64,000 nt of DNA, from the NCBI GenBank assembly GCA_965243415.1, contig OZ251549.1, positions 2,976,001 through 3,040,000 of the forward strand. The letters are read 5' to 3'. This document shows positions 17,813 through 27,152 of the stretch, one piece after another (position 1 is the first letter of the stretch; every line of letters begins with the position of its first letter). The notes under the pieces are model-generated. The model was not told the DNA's origin, ran no database searches, and was given only the letters and a program-made list of their open reading frames with translations. The translations under genes were made by a program, and so were the position numbers. The DNA is from G965204755 sp965243415. GTDB taxonomy: Bacteria; Acidobacteriota; Vicinamibacteria; Marinacidobacterales; Marinacidobacteraceae.

Positions 17813-17985
17813 TAGTCGTGGTTCGCTCCGGCATCGGGTCGTGGGGTCGGGACGAAGCGCTGTGGTTGGTGCGACGGCTGGGCGGAACGGCGTCGAAGAG
17901 ATGGGGGATCCGCCGGAACGCGCCTGCCGAGTTGTGGAGCGACAACACTGGGTCGCGAGGTGCAGGCGGACGTGTCCGAGTCTGA
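17809..17985 (+). CDS. Possible 58-residue ORF coupled to gajB2
   Basis: A GTG overlaps the gajB2 stop as GTGA and opens a 58-codon frame that ends 10 bases before the preferred methylase start. The peptide has several tryptophans and basic residues and resembles nothing I recognise. The overlap arrangement matches every other junction upstream in the island, which is the only argument for it. No independent ribosome-binding site is visible. It may be spurious. Confidence 0.3.
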   Translation: MIVVVRSGIGSWGRDEALWLVRRLGGTASKRWGIRRNAPAELWSDNTGSRGAGGRVRV

Positions 17986-17995
17986 CAGTCGGGGG

Positions 17996-20900
17996 ATGGC
18001 GATGCCGAAGAACGGGAAGCGGCTCATCGAGGTGGGGTTTCCGTTGGAGGGGGTTTCGCTGGACTCGGCGCATGAGAAGAATGTGCGGCACGGGCATCTC
18101 TCGACGCTGCACATCTGGCCGGCGCGGCGGCCGTTGGCGGCGTGTCGGGCGGCGCTGGTGGCGGCGCTCTTGCCGGACCCGGGGAACAGGCGGGAGCGGC
18201 GGGAGCTGTACGAGCGGCTCGCCGGGCGGGTCGTGGACGAGGTGCGGGAGCGGCGGGAGGGCGGGGGCGCCGTTTCGACGCCGCGGCGGGCGACCCGGGG
18301 CGGGATCCTGCACTGGGGACGGGAGGGGGAGCCGGGTATGGACTGGTTCCGGGAGCGGATCCGGGAGGCGTACGGGGGGAGGGCGCCGCGGGTGCTCGAC
18401 CCGTTCGCCGGGGGCGGGGCGATCCCGCTGGAGGCGATGCGGCTGGGGTGCGAGGCCACGGCGGCGGACCTCAACCCGGTGGCCTGGTTCCTGTTGCGGT
18501 GCGCGCTCGAATACCCGCAGCGCCTCGCCGGGGAGACGGCGCCGCTGCCGGAGTTCGCGAAGGCGGACCGGGAGTTCCTGCGGGCGTACTGGAAGAGCGA
18601 GGGACTCGGCGGGGCGGCGCTGGAAGCGAGGCTCGCCGGGACGCGTGCCGGGACCGGGGAGCGGCCCGCGGGGGAGACCGCGCGTTCGATGTTCGGGGCG
18701 GCAGAGGTCCCGGAGGTGAACCTGGCGTGGCAGGTGCGGGCGTGGAGCCGGCGGGTGCTGGCGCGGGCGCGGCGGCGGCTGGCCCGGCGGTATCCGACCT
18801 ACGCGGAGTTCCGGCCCCTGCGGCGGGGCGGGCCCGCATACGCGGAGCGGGAGCCGCAGTTGCTGAGGCCGGACGAGGAGGGCCGGGTGAGCGTGGAGGC
18901 GCTGAACGCCGAGTTCGACACGACCTACTTGGCGCTGGCCGAGAACCCGCGCTGGGTGGCGCGGCCGACGGTGGCCTATCTCTGGGCGCGGACGGTGGTC
19001 TGCAAGCGGTGTCGGGCGACGGTGCCGCTGCTGAAGACGCGGTGGCTCTGCAATCGACCCGGCAAGCGGGTGCTGCTCACCATGGAACCGAACGCGGAGC
19101 GGACCGGAGTCGAGTTCGGGGTCGAGCGGGAGACCGGTTCGGGCTCCGGCAGAAACCGGGCGCAGATCGCGCGCCGGGGAGCCGGCACGACGAGTCGGAC
19201 CGGGGCGCGGTGCCCCTGCTGCTCGGCGATCATGGCGATGGAGGATCTGCGGATCGAGGGCCGGGCCGGGCGGATGGGCTCCGTGATGACGGCGGTCGTC
19301 GTGGATGCTCCCGGCGGGAAGGCGTATCGGCGACCGCGGAAGGAAGAGGTCGAGGCGGCGGCGGTGGCCGATGCCGAACTCGAAGGTCTCTATCGGGAAG
19401 TCCCGTTCAGACTGCCGGAAGAACCGATGCCGAGCAAGGAATGTCTCGGAGTCAGGATTCCGCTGTACGGTTTCGATCGGTGGCGAACGATCTTCACGGA
19501 TCGGCAACTCCTGGCGCTCGGTGTCTTTCTGCAGGAAGTTCAGTCCTGCGGCGAAGAGATCGCGGCGCAGTGCAGTGAGGAAGGGAGCGAGGCGATCTCG
19601 GCGTATCTGGCATGCGTTGTGAGCAAACTTGCGGACTACAGCAGCGCTCTGTGTTCCTGGCACAACGGTGGGGAGAAGCTCGGGCACACTTTCGCGCGCT
19701 TCGCGTTTCCGATGGTCTGGGACTTCTGCGAAGTGAATGTGCTGGCGCCCCGTTCGGGAGGATTCTCCCGGATGGCGGAATGGGTGAGTCGGTATCTGGA
19801 TCACGCGGAGTCGGGCGTCGACGGTATGCCGCCACCCTTGGTCGAGGCCCGGAGCGCCCTGCGGGAGCGGTCGGAGCAGTACGATCTCATCTGCACCGAT
19901 CCGCCGTACTACGACGCCATTCCCTACTCGGACCTGATGGACTTCTTCCATGTCTGGCTACGGCGGGTGCTTCACGGCCTCTCCGCGAAGACGGACCAAG
20001 TGTTCTCCACGCCGCTGGGGCCGAAGTGGAACCCTACGGGGCAGGGGGACGGCGAACTCATCGATGAGGCAGCGCGGTTCGGGGGCGACGGGACGGCCTC
20101 GAAGCGGAATTACGAGCAGGGTATGGAGCGGGTGTTCGTGAGGTGCAGAGAAGCGCTTACGGAGGACGGTCGACTGGTGGTGGTCTTCGCCAACAAGCGT
20201 CCCGAAGCGTGGGAGACTCTGGTCGGGGCGCTGATTCGGTCGGGTTTCGTCGTGACGGGTTCCTGGCCGATCCGCACGGAGATGCAGACCCGCCAGCGAT
20301 CCATGGGCTCGGCCGCCCTCTCGGCATCGGTGTGGCTGGTCTGTCGCAAGCGGCCGGCGGGGGCGGCGCCGGGGTGGGACCAGCGCGTCCTGGCGGAGAT
20401 GCGGGAGAACATCCAGACGCGGTTGGGGGAGTTCTGGGACGCCGGCCTGCGCGGACCGGACTTCGTGTGGGCGGCGACCGGACCGGCGCTGGAGGCGTTC
20501 TCCCGGCACCCGGTCGTTCGGAAGGAACGGGGCGGGGCCGGGATGCTGGGCGTCCGGGAGTTCCTGGCGGAAGTGCGGAAGATGGTCGTGGACTATGTGG
20601 TGGGGAAGGTGTTGACGAAGGACGGCGGGGAAGAGGCGGCTTCGGGGCTCGATCCGCTCACCGCCTACTACCTGCTCCACCGGCAGGACTACAAGCACGA
20701 TCCGATACCGGTGGGCGCCTCGATCCTCTACGCCCAGTCGTGCGGCCTCTCCGACGCGGACCTGACCGGGCGCTTCGACCTGCTGGAGCGGAGCCGCGGC
20801 GCCGGCGGGGGCGCGGCGGAATCCCGCGAGGACGGGGAGGAAGAAGCGCCCGACCGGGAACCCGCTGCGGGCGGCGGGGGGACCGTCCGCCTGAAGCCCT

Positions 20901-21196
20901 GGCACCGGCGCCGGGGGAAGACGCTCGGCGACGAGGGCCCCGACGGGCGGCCGGCGCCGCTGGTGGACCAGGCGCACCGACTCCTGCGTCTCTGGAAATC
21001 GGGGAAGATGCGGGAGGTGGACGACTACCTCCACCAGCGCGGACTGCTGCGCCAGGCGCTCTTCGCGCGGCTGCTGCAGGCGCTCATCGAACTGGCGCCG
21101 GCGGAGTCCGAAGAGCGCGGCCTGCTCGAATCCGTCTCCAACCACCTGTCCGAGCGCGCCGGCGCGACCCGCAGCGCCGGCCTCCATTCCTCATGA
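17996..21196 (+). CDS. DUF1156 DNA methylase of the defence island
   Basis: About 1,066 residues. The N-terminus (KRLIEVGFPLEGVSLDSAHE, then HGHLSTLHIWPARRPLAACR) is the DUF1156 signature. An AdoMet-binding motif DPFAGGGAIPLEAM (~residue 133) and a catalytic TDPPYYD (~634) mark an amino-methyltransferase. Cysteine pairs CKRC (~336) and CPCC (~405) suggest a zinc ribbon between them. DUF1156 enzymes recur beside DUF499 ATPases and helicases in defence arrays and presumably mark host DNA. Possible starts are GTG 17960, ATG 17996 and ATG 18002; GGGGGA at 17991-17996 favours the ATGs. Composition is mosaic: 45 of 60 G+C at 18421-18480, 33 of 60 at 19441-19500, 43 of 60 at 20401-20460, hinting that the central region was exchanged. 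Confidence 0.92.
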   Translation: MAMPKNGKRLIEVGFPLEGVSLDSAHEKNVRHGHLSTLHIWPARRPLAACRAALVAALLPDPGNRRERRELYERLAGRVVDEVRERREGGGAVSTPRRATRGGILHWGREGEPGMDWFRERIREAYGGRAPRVLDPFAGGGAIPLEAMRLGCEATAADLNPVAWFLLRCALEYPQRLAGETAPLPEFAKADREFLRAYWKSEGLGGAALEARLAGTRAGTGERPAGETARSMFGAAEVPEVNLAWQVRAWSRRVLARARRRLARRYPTYAEFRPLRRGGPAYAEREPQLLRPDEEGRVSVEALNAEFDTTYLALAENPRWVARPTVAYLWARTVVCKRCRATVPLLKTRWLCNRPGKRVLLTMEPNAERTGVEFGVERETGSGSGRNRAQIARRGAGTTSRTGARCPCCSAIMAMEDLRIEGRAGRMGSVMTAVVVDAPGGKAYRRPRKEEVEAAAVADAELEGLYREVPFRLPEEPMPSKECLGVRIPLYGFDRWRTIFTDRQLLALGVFLQEVQSCGEEIAAQCSEEGSEAISAYLACVVSKLADYSSALCSWHNGGEKLGHTFARFAFPMVWDFCEVNVLAPRSGGFSRMAEWVSRYLDHAESGVDGMPPPLVEARSALRERSEQYDLICTDPPYYDAIPYSDLMDFFHVWLRRVLHGLSAKTDQVFSTPLGPKWNPTGQGDGELIDEAARFGGDGTASKRNYEQGMERVFVRCREALTEDGRLVVVFANKRPEAWETLVGALIRSGFVVTGSWPIRTEMQTRQRSMGSAALSASVWLVCRKRPAGAAPGWDQRVLAEMRENIQTRLGEFWDAGLRGPDFVWAATGPALEAFSRHPVVRKERGGAGMLGVREFLAEVRKMVVDYVVGKVLTKDGGEEAASGLDPLTAYYLLHRQDYKHDPIPVGASILYAQSCGLSDADLTGRFDLLERSRGAGGGAAESREDGEEEAPDREPAAGGGGTVRLKPWHRRRGKTLGDEGPDGRPAPLVDQAHRLLRLWKSGKMREVDDYLHQRGLLRQALFARLLQALIELAPAESEERGLLESVSNHLSERAGATRSAGLHSS

Positions 21197-21293
21197 AACC
21201 CCCGACCCGCTTCGGCGCCGCCTCCGTTCCCGGCTCTCCCCGGGTGAACCGCGGGCGGCGCCGCGAAGCGTAGGCAAAGGAACGAGACCAACC

Positions 21294-24200
21294 ATGGCGA
21301 AGAATCCACCCTGGACCCCCTGGCGGAAGGTCGTGCGGCTGCGCGACGATGTGCGCACCGGCGAACTGTCCCTGAACGAGTTCGCGGCGGACCTGCACGA
21401 TGTGATGATGCAGGAGGGTTCCCGGCCGCTCTACGAGGACGCCGGCCGGTTCTTCGGGCTGACCTTCCCCACGCTCTCGGTGCTGCGGCTGGCGCGGGAC
21501 CTGTCGTTCCGCCTCTCGGGCAAGAGCCCCAAGGCCATCCGGCAGTTGGAACAGCCCTACGGCGGCGGCAAGACGCACACGCTGATCACCCTGCGCCACC
21601 TGTTCCACGATCCGGCGAGCCTCCCGCCGCTGCCGGCGGTCGAACAGTTCCGCTCGGAGACCGAGGGACACCTGCCGCGGGCGCGGGTGGTCGCGCTCAG
21701 CTTCGACAAACTCGATGTCCAGAAGGGCATGGTGGTCCGGGGGCCGGGGGGCGAGACCCGGAGGCTGCGGGAGCCCTGGAGCGTCCTCGCGTTCCAACTG
21801 GCCGGCGCCGACGGGTTGCGAACGATCCACGGCGAAGGACGGGACGAGGAGCGGGAGCCGCCCCCGGCGGAGTCGCTGCTCTCGGACCTGCTGGCGCGGC
21901 CGCTCGAGGACGGACTCTCGACGCTGGTGCTCATAGACGAGGTGCTGATGTACGCCCGGGAGCGGGCGGCGCTCTCGGACCGGGCCCGGGTGCGGCTGGT
22001 GGACTTCTTCCAGTACCTCTGCCAGGCGGCGGCGCGGGTGGACCGCTGCGCCGTCGTCGCCTCGCTGCTGGCTTCGGACCCGGAGAAGAGCGATGTCTTC
22101 GGGAAGTCGGTCAGCGCCGACATCGCCCAGATCTTCGGGCGGCAGCAGGAGGAAGGGGTGCAGCCGGTGCAGAAGGAGGATGTGGCGGAAGTGATGCGGC
22201 GGCGGTTCTTCACCGCGGAGTCCATCGCCGCCCGCGAGTCGTTCCGCCCCCAGGTCAGCGGCGCGGTCCGCCGGATCGGGGGTCTCCACGACGCCACCGC
22301 CAAGAACCGCCGGGGAGCGGAGGAGCGGTTCCTCTCCAGTTACCCCTTCCATCCGGATCTCACCGACATCTTCTACGCCCGCTGGACGCAGTTGGACCGC
22401 TTCCAGAGGACCCGGGGCATCCTGCGGCTCTTCGCCATCGCGCTCCGGGACGCCGAGAGCTGGGACGACAGCCCGCTGGTGGGGCCGGCGGTGCTGTTGC
22501 CGAAACCGGGCGCGGAAGGGATCGCCGAAGCGGCGCGCGGGCTGACCCAGGTCGCCACCGACTCCGCCGCGGAGAATGGCGGGAACGCCTGGAACACGGT
22601 CCTGGAAGGGGAACTCGGGAAGGCGCGGGCGATCCAGGACGAGGGCGGGAGGCTGCGCCATCGGGAGATGGAGCAGGCGGTCGTTTCGGTGTTCCTGGGG
22701 TCGCAGCCCCTCGGGCAGAAGGCGCACACGCCGGAGATCGCGGCGCTCGTCGGCGCCACCGCGCCGGACCGGATCGAGTGGGAGAAGAGCCTGCGGAGGT
22801 GGACCGAGGTCTCCTGGTTCCTCGACGACGCCGAGTACTCCGACCGGGACGCCGCGAACGACCTCCCGAACGCCTGGCGTCTGGGGCAGCGGCCCAACCT
22901 GAAGCAGATGCACCACGAAGCCTGCGCGAACCGGGTCTCGAACGAGGCGGTGGAGGCGGCGCTGCTCGGCGAGGTGCGGAAGTCGAGAAAGCTGACCGAC
23001 GGGGCGCGGGAGGCCGGCGCCCGGGTCCACCGGCTGCCGGAGTCGCCGGCGGACATCGAAGACGACGGGGAGTTCCACTTCGCGGTCCTCGGACCCAAGA
23101 CCGCCTCCGAGTCGGGGAAGCCGAGCGCCGAGGCGAAGCGGTTCGTCACCGAGGTCGGCCCGGACCGGCCCCGGCGCTGCCGGAACGCGGTGGTCCTCGC
23201 GGTCCCCTCGCGGGACGGGCTGAAGTCGCTGCGGGACCGGGTGCGCGACCTGCTGGGCTGGGACGAAGTCCGCGCCCAACTCGAGGGGCAGCCGCCCGAC
23301 GCCGGCCGGGAGGCGATCCTGGCGAACGAGGCCGGAAAGGCCCGGGAGCGGGTCGGGTCCGCGGTCCGGCAGGCCTGGTCGGTGATCGTGGTCGCCGACG
23401 AAGCGGGCGGGGTCGCCGCCCTCCGGTTGCCGGTCAGCGCCGACCCGCTGTTCCTCGCCGTCAAGGCCGACCGCCGGTTCCACCTCGAGGAGACCGCCAT
23501 CGAGCCGCCGGCGCTGCTGCCGGACGGCGCCTTCGATCTCTGGCGGGAGGAGGAACCCTCGCGGCGGGTGAAGACCCTGGTCGAGGCCTTCGCCGAGGAT
23601 CCGAAGTTGCCGCGGATGATCGGGTCGCAGGGGGTGCGCGACACGGTGCGCCGGGGTGTTTCGGACGGAGTCTTCGTCGCCTCGCTGCGGCGCCCGGACG
23701 GGTCGGTGGAGACCTGGTGGCGGTCGGAGATCGAGGACGGGGCCTTCCGCTCGCCGGAACTCGAGGTCTTCCGGCCGGGGAAGGCCGCCCTGGCGTCGCT
23801 GGAGGCGGAGTTGCTGGCCCCGGAGGTCCTGCCGGAGTTGTGGGACGGGGAGTCGGTGGCGGTTTCGCGCGTCCTCGACTACTTCTCGGGCGGCCGGGTC
23901 GTGACGGTGGCGCGGGAGGGCTTCGACGAGCCGTTCTCCATCCCGGAGTGTCCGGCGGCGATCGTCGAGGGCGCCGTCGCCGAGGCGGTGCGCCGGGGTC
24001 TGGTCTGGCTGCGGAACGGGCCGGCGAGTTTCCAGGGCGAGGAAGTGCCGGCGGGGGTGCTGGCTCCGGCCGCGTCGCTCCGGCGTCCCCTGGCGGACCT
24101 CCCGGTGGACCGGTTCGGCGAGGAAGCCTTGCCCGGAGTCTGGAAGGACGGACGGGCCAACCTGCTGGCGGTGATGGCGGCGCTCGAAACCGGGGAAGGG

Positions 24201-24593
24201 CATCCGATTCCCTGGACGGTTCTCCGGCGCGGGATCGAGAACGCCGCGCGCGCCGGCTGGCTCGCGGTCGCGCCCGAGAGCGGGGCCTGGCCCTGCGAGG
24301 TCTCGGCGGCTTCGGCGGTGGTGCTCTCGGCGCCCTCGGTTCCCCCGTCGGAGGAACCCGTCCCGCCCGGCGGCGCGTCCGAGGTACTCGGCCCGTTCAC
24401 GACCACCGCCGACGCTCTCCAGGATCTGACCGAGGCGCTTCCGGCCCTCGTTCGCGCCGCCGCCGGCGTCTCCCTGGAGTTCCAGGTGGGCCTGAAGTTG
24501 GGGAAGGAGGGGTCGCCGGCGCCGCCGGAGACCGTGGAGGCGGTCACGCGGGTCCTCTCCGAACTCCACCGCGACTTCGGCGCGAAGAAGTAA
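21294..24593 (+). CDS. DUF499 AAA-type ATPase of the defence island
   Basis: The 1,099-residue protein has a P-loop QPYGGGKTHT near residue 85 and a Walker B segment LVLIDEVLM near residue 213. Both are in the N-terminal DUF499 ATPase region, together with the typical PWRKVVRLRDDVRTGEL opening. DUF499 proteins accompany DUF1156 methylases in defence arrays, where they are thought to be energy-dependent components acting on DNA; the biochemical role is not established. An AAAGGA site precedes the ATG at 21294, and a 97-base gap separates it from the methylase gene, so it may be translated independently. It is the last gene of the island. No DUF3780 or phospholipase-D nuclease gene follows, although these are common in related arrays. 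Confidence 0.9.
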   Translation: MAKNPPWTPWRKVVRLRDDVRTGELSLNEFAADLHDVMMQEGSRPLYEDAGRFFGLTFPTLSVLRLARDLSFRLSGKSPKAIRQLEQPYGGGKTHTLITLRHLFHDPASLPPLPAVEQFRSETEGHLPRARVVALSFDKLDVQKGMVVRGPGGETRRLREPWSVLAFQLAGADGLRTIHGEGRDEEREPPPAESLLSDLLARPLEDGLSTLVLIDEVLMYARERAALSDRARVRLVDFFQYLCQAAARVDRCAVVASLLASDPEKSDVFGKSVSADIAQIFGRQQEEGVQPVQKEDVAEVMRRRFFTAESIAARESFRPQVSGAVRRIGGLHDATAKNRRGAEERFLSSYPFHPDLTDIFYARWTQLDRFQRTRGILRLFAIALRDAESWDDSPLVGPAVLLPKPGAEGIAEAARGLTQVATDSAAENGGNAWNTVLEGELGKARAIQDEGGRLRHREMEQAVVSVFLGSQPLGQKAHTPEIAALVGATAPDRIEWEKSLRRWTEVSWFLDDAEYSDRDAANDLPNAWRLGQRPNLKQMHHEACANRVSNEAVEAALLGEVRKSRKLTDGAREAGARVHRLPESPADIEDDGEFHFAVLGPKTASESGKPSAEAKRFVTEVGPDRPRRCRNAVVLAVPSRDGLKSLRDRVRDLLGWDEVRAQLEGQPPDAGREAILANEAGKARERVGSAVRQAWSVIVVADEAGGVAALRLPVSADPLFLAVKADRRFHLEETAIEPPALLPDGAFDLWREEEPSRRVKTLVEAFAEDPKLPRMIGSQGVRDTVRRGVSDGVFVASLRRPDGSVETWWRSEIEDGAFRSPELEVFRPGKAALASLEAELLAPEVLPELWDGESVAVSRVLDYFSGGRVVTVAREGFDEPFSIPECPAAIVEGAVAEAVRRGLVWLRNGPASFQGEEVPAGVLAPAASLRRPLADLPVDRFGEEALPGVWKDGRANLLAVMAALETGEGHPIPWTVLRRGIENAARAGWLAVAPESGAWPCEVSAASAVVLSAPSVPPSEEPVPPGGASEVLGPFTTTADALQDLTEALPALVRAAAGVSLEFQVGLKLGKEGSPAPPETVEAVTRVLSELHRDFGAKK

Positions 24594-24602
24594 ACGGCCT
24601 CG

Positions 24603-24643
24603 CCGGCGCCCGGCCGCCCCGAGGGCGCGGGGCGAGGCGCCGG
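24603..24643 (+). terminator. GC-rich hairpin after the defence island
   Basis: CCGGCGCC (24603-24610) pairs with GGCGCCGG (24636-24643), with an inner CGCCCC/GGGGCG stem between them. The hairpin begins ten bases after the DUF499 stop. It lacks a U-tract, so the terminator call is tentative. The remaining bases to 24838 show no gene. Confidence 0.4.
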
Positions 24644-24838
24644 GAAGCGGGGTAACCGGGTCGAGGCGATCCGGCGGCCCGCCGGGGTTCGGTCCCCTCG
24701 GCCGCCGGGACACGGGTCGGGACGCGGCCCGCGCGGTTGCCGCGGGCGCGGCGGCGGCAGCCCTCGCCGCGCCTCCGGAGGACCCGGTCCGGCCGGGTTC
24801 CCGGCGGGAAGGGGAGAGCGCCGGGCGGCGGCGCGGGG

Positions 24839-26002
24839 CTACGAGAAGATGCGGTTGAAGAAGCCCGGTTTGCCGTCTTCGCCGGCGGCGTTGCGGTCGG
24901 CGCCGGGGTCGCTGCCGGGCTTGGTCTGGCGGCGCAATTCGGTGTCGAAGGACTCCAGGGCCTTTTTGGCTCCCGGGCTCAGGGCTGTCGGCACCCGGAC
25001 GCGGACGCGGACCAGGTGGTCGCCCCGGGCGCGGCTGCGGAGGCGGGGGAAGCCCTTGCCGCGCATCCGCAGCACCCGGCCCGGTTGGGTTCCCGGCGGG
25101 ATGCGGAGCGCCTCGTCTCCCCAGATGGTGGTGACCCGGGCCTCGGTTCCGAGGGCCGCCTCCGGGAAACTCAGGCTGATCTCGCTGAGGACATCGGCGT
25201 CGCGGCGTTCGTAGCCTTCGGCGGCGCGGACGCGCACCTGGACATAGAGGTCGCCCGGGGGGCCGCCGCCGGCGCCGTGTTCGCCTTCGCTGGAGAGCCG
25301 CAGTTGGTTGCCGTCGGCGATCCCGGCGGGGAGGCGGACGGTGATCTCGCGGTCGCGGGGGCGGAGGCCCCGGCCCCGGCAGTCGGGGCAGGGGTTCGAG
25401 ATGATCTGGCCTTCGCCGCGGCAGGCGGAGCAGGTGCGGCTGAGCATCATGAAGCCGCGGGAGACCGTTTCCTGGCCGGTGCCGTGGCACCTCCCGCAGG
25501 CGATCGGCTTGGCGCCGCCGCGGGCGCCGGTGCCCCGGCAGTCGTCGCAGGGTTCGTTGCGGCTGACCTGGATGCGCTTCTCCCAAGTCTTGCGCGGTTC
25601 AGCGAAGCCGAGGGTCACCTGGTACTGGATGTCCCGGCCCCGGCTCGCCCCCCGGCGACCGCCGCCGCCGGGGCGGCCGAACATCTCGCCGAACATGTCG
25701 GCGATGCTGCCGCCGAAGAGGTCCTGGAAGTCGGCGAAGATCTCGCTGTTGACCTGCGGCCCGGCGCCGCTGACCCCGGCGTGGCCGAAGCGGTCGTATC
25801 TGGCGCGCTTTTCCGGATCGCCCAGGACGCCGTAGGCCTCCGAGGCCTCCTTGAAGGACTCCTCGGCGGATTTGTCGCCGGGGTTCTTGTCCGGGTGGTA
25901 GCGGAGCGCCTGTTTCCGGTAGGCGCTCTTGATCTCGTCGGCGGAGGCCTCGCGGCTGACGCCGAGGACCTCGTAGTAGTCGCGCTTTGCCGTCTGCGGC
26001 AT
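24839..26002 (-). CDS. dnaJ: Chaperone protein DnaJ
   Basis: The 387-residue co-chaperone stimulates DnaK ATPase and delivers unfolded clients. The J domain (DYYEVLGV, HPD within RYHPDKNPG) occupies residues ~8-70. It is followed by a short glycine/phenylalanine region and four zinc-binding CxxCxGxG repeats (CDDCRGTG, CGRCHGTG, CSACRGEG, CPDCRGRG) at ~150-220, then the substrate-binding C-terminal domain. About 35 polar residues end the protein. It follows grpE on the same strand with a gap of about 150 bases; dnaK is not between them or anywhere in this window. Confidence 0.97.
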   Translation of the reverse strand: MPQTAKRDYYEVLGVSREASADEIKSAYRKQALRYHPDKNPGDKSAEESFKEASEAYGVLGDPEKRARYDRFGHAGVSGAGPQVNSEIFADFQDLFGGSIADMFGEMFGRPGGGGRRGASRGRDIQYQVTLGFAEPRKTWEKRIQVSRNEPCDDCRGTGARGGAKPIACGRCHGTGQETVSRGFMMLSRTCSACRGEGQIISNPCPDCRGRGLRPRDREITVRLPAGIADGNQLRLSSEGEHGAGGGPPGDLYVQVRVRAAEGYERRDADVLSEISLSFPEAALGTEARVTTIWGDEALRIPPGTQPGRVLRMRGKGFPRLRSRARGDHLVRVRVRVPTALSPGAKKALESFDTELRRQTKPGSDPGADRNAAGEDGKPGFFNRIFS

Positions 26003-26151
26003 CCGGCTCTTCTTCCCGAATTCGGGTCGGCCCTACGCTGTTGCGCCGGGCTTCCCGGGGCGTCCGCCGGTTCGTGCCATCGATCCCGGGGTCCGCGGGT
26101 TCGCGATTGCGACGGCCGGCTCCGGCGGGATCGGACGGCTCGGTCCGGCGC

Positions 26152-27000
26152 TCACCCGGACGAGGGCTCCTTCTCGCCGCCGGGCTCCGTCTCCGTTTCC
26201 GCGTCCGCCCCGGCCGGTTCGGGCTCCGCGGGCGCGGGGGGCGCGGTGGCCGGGTCCGGGTGGTAGGCGACGACCACGGTCGCCGGACGGACGACCCGGT
26301 CGCCGAGGAAGTAGCCGCGCCGGTACACCTCCACGATCTCCCCGTCCTCCTGGCCCTCGGTGGCCGGGAGGCGGTGGACCGCCTCGTGGTGGCGGGGGTC
26401 GAAGGGGCGGCCGAGGGCCTCGATCTCGACGAAGCCCTGCTTGGCCAGACTCTCCTCGAAGCGGCGGGCGACCAGGCGGACGCCGGTGCGCAGCGCCTCG
26501 TCGGCGGCCGGCGCCGATCCGGACTTCGCTTCGGGGGCGTCGTCCCCGGGACGCCCGGCTTCGGCCGCGGCGCGCTGGAGGTCGTCCAGCACCGGCAGGA
26601 AACCCCCGCAGATCTGTTCCACCAGGCGGGTGCGGAGGCTCGCCTTGTCGAGGTCCATGCGCCGGCGCATGTTCGCCATCTCGGCTTTCAGCCGTCGGGC
26701 CAGGTCCGAGATCTGGCTGTTCTGGTCGTTGAGTTCGTAGAGCTGGCGTTTCAGGTCTTCCAGGTCGGCCTTCGCTTCCGCCGCCGGCGACCCGGCGGTC
26801 GGTTTCCCGGCGGGGGCGCGGTCGGTCTTCGCCGCGACGACCCGGTCGGGATCCTGGGTGAAGGCGGCGGGGGCGTCTTCGGCGGCTTCTTCGGAACCGT
26901 CTTGGGAACCGTCTTGGGAACCGTCTTCCGGGGTGTCGGGGGAGGAGTCCGCCTCTTTCGGGGCGGCGTCGGGATCGGAATCGGGAGGGGTGTCGCTCAT
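26152..27000 (-). CDS. grpE: Nucleotide exchange factor GrpE
   Basis: The 282-residue protein releases ADP from DnaK. A disordered acidic N-terminus of ~75 residues, including a short GSQD repeat, leads into a long coiled coil (LKRQLYELNDQ, KAEMANMRRRMD). The beta-wing head follows, with the family signature near residues 200-245 (FDPRHHEAVHRLPA, VYRRGYFLGDRVVRPATVVV). The family is usually ~190-200 residues, so both the N-terminal extension and the Pro/Glu-rich C-terminal tail are extras. The ATG at 27000 is chosen because homology and the acidic tail start there, although the frame remains open upstream. It probably forms a unit with dnaJ. Confidence 0.93.
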   Translation of the reverse strand: MSDTPPDSDPDAAPKEADSSPDTPEDGSQDGSQDGSEEAAEDAPAAFTQDPDRVVAAKTDRAPAGKPTAGSPAAEAKADLEDLKRQLYELNDQNSQISDLARRLKAEMANMRRRMDLDKASLRTRLVEQICGGFLPVLDDLQRAAAEAGRPGDDAPEAKSGSAPAADEALRTGVRLVARRFEESLAKQGFVEIEALGRPFDPRHHEAVHRLPATEGQEDGEIVEVYRRGYFLGDRVVRPATVVVAYHPDPATAPPAPAEPEPAGADAETETEPGGEKEPSSG

Positions 27001-27152
27001 GGGCTGGAACGGGGGGAAACCGGGGAACGAAGACCGGGGAACGAAGAACCGGGCTCGGAGACCATCCCGCGGATCGCGCGGGATCCGGGTCGCGGGTCCG
27101 GGCCGCGCAGCCGGGCCCGAAGGCGGGTGGCGAAGCGGGAGAACCGCGCAGA

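Noticed and set aside
6652..24593. Calling the island a DISARM system
   Set aside because: A DrmD-like helicase and a methylase are present, but no DUF1998 protein (DrmB), DrmA-type helicase or phospholipase-D protein (DrmC) is found in the window.
21084..25586. Very long open frames opposite or out of frame with known genes, such as a 1,500-codon minus-strand frame here, a 1,749-codon one at 41704-46953 and a 1,115-codon one at 6628-9975
   Set aside because: They lie over clearly recognised genes on the other strand, have low-complexity Arg/Pro/Gly translations, and exist because stop codons are rare at ~73% G+C.
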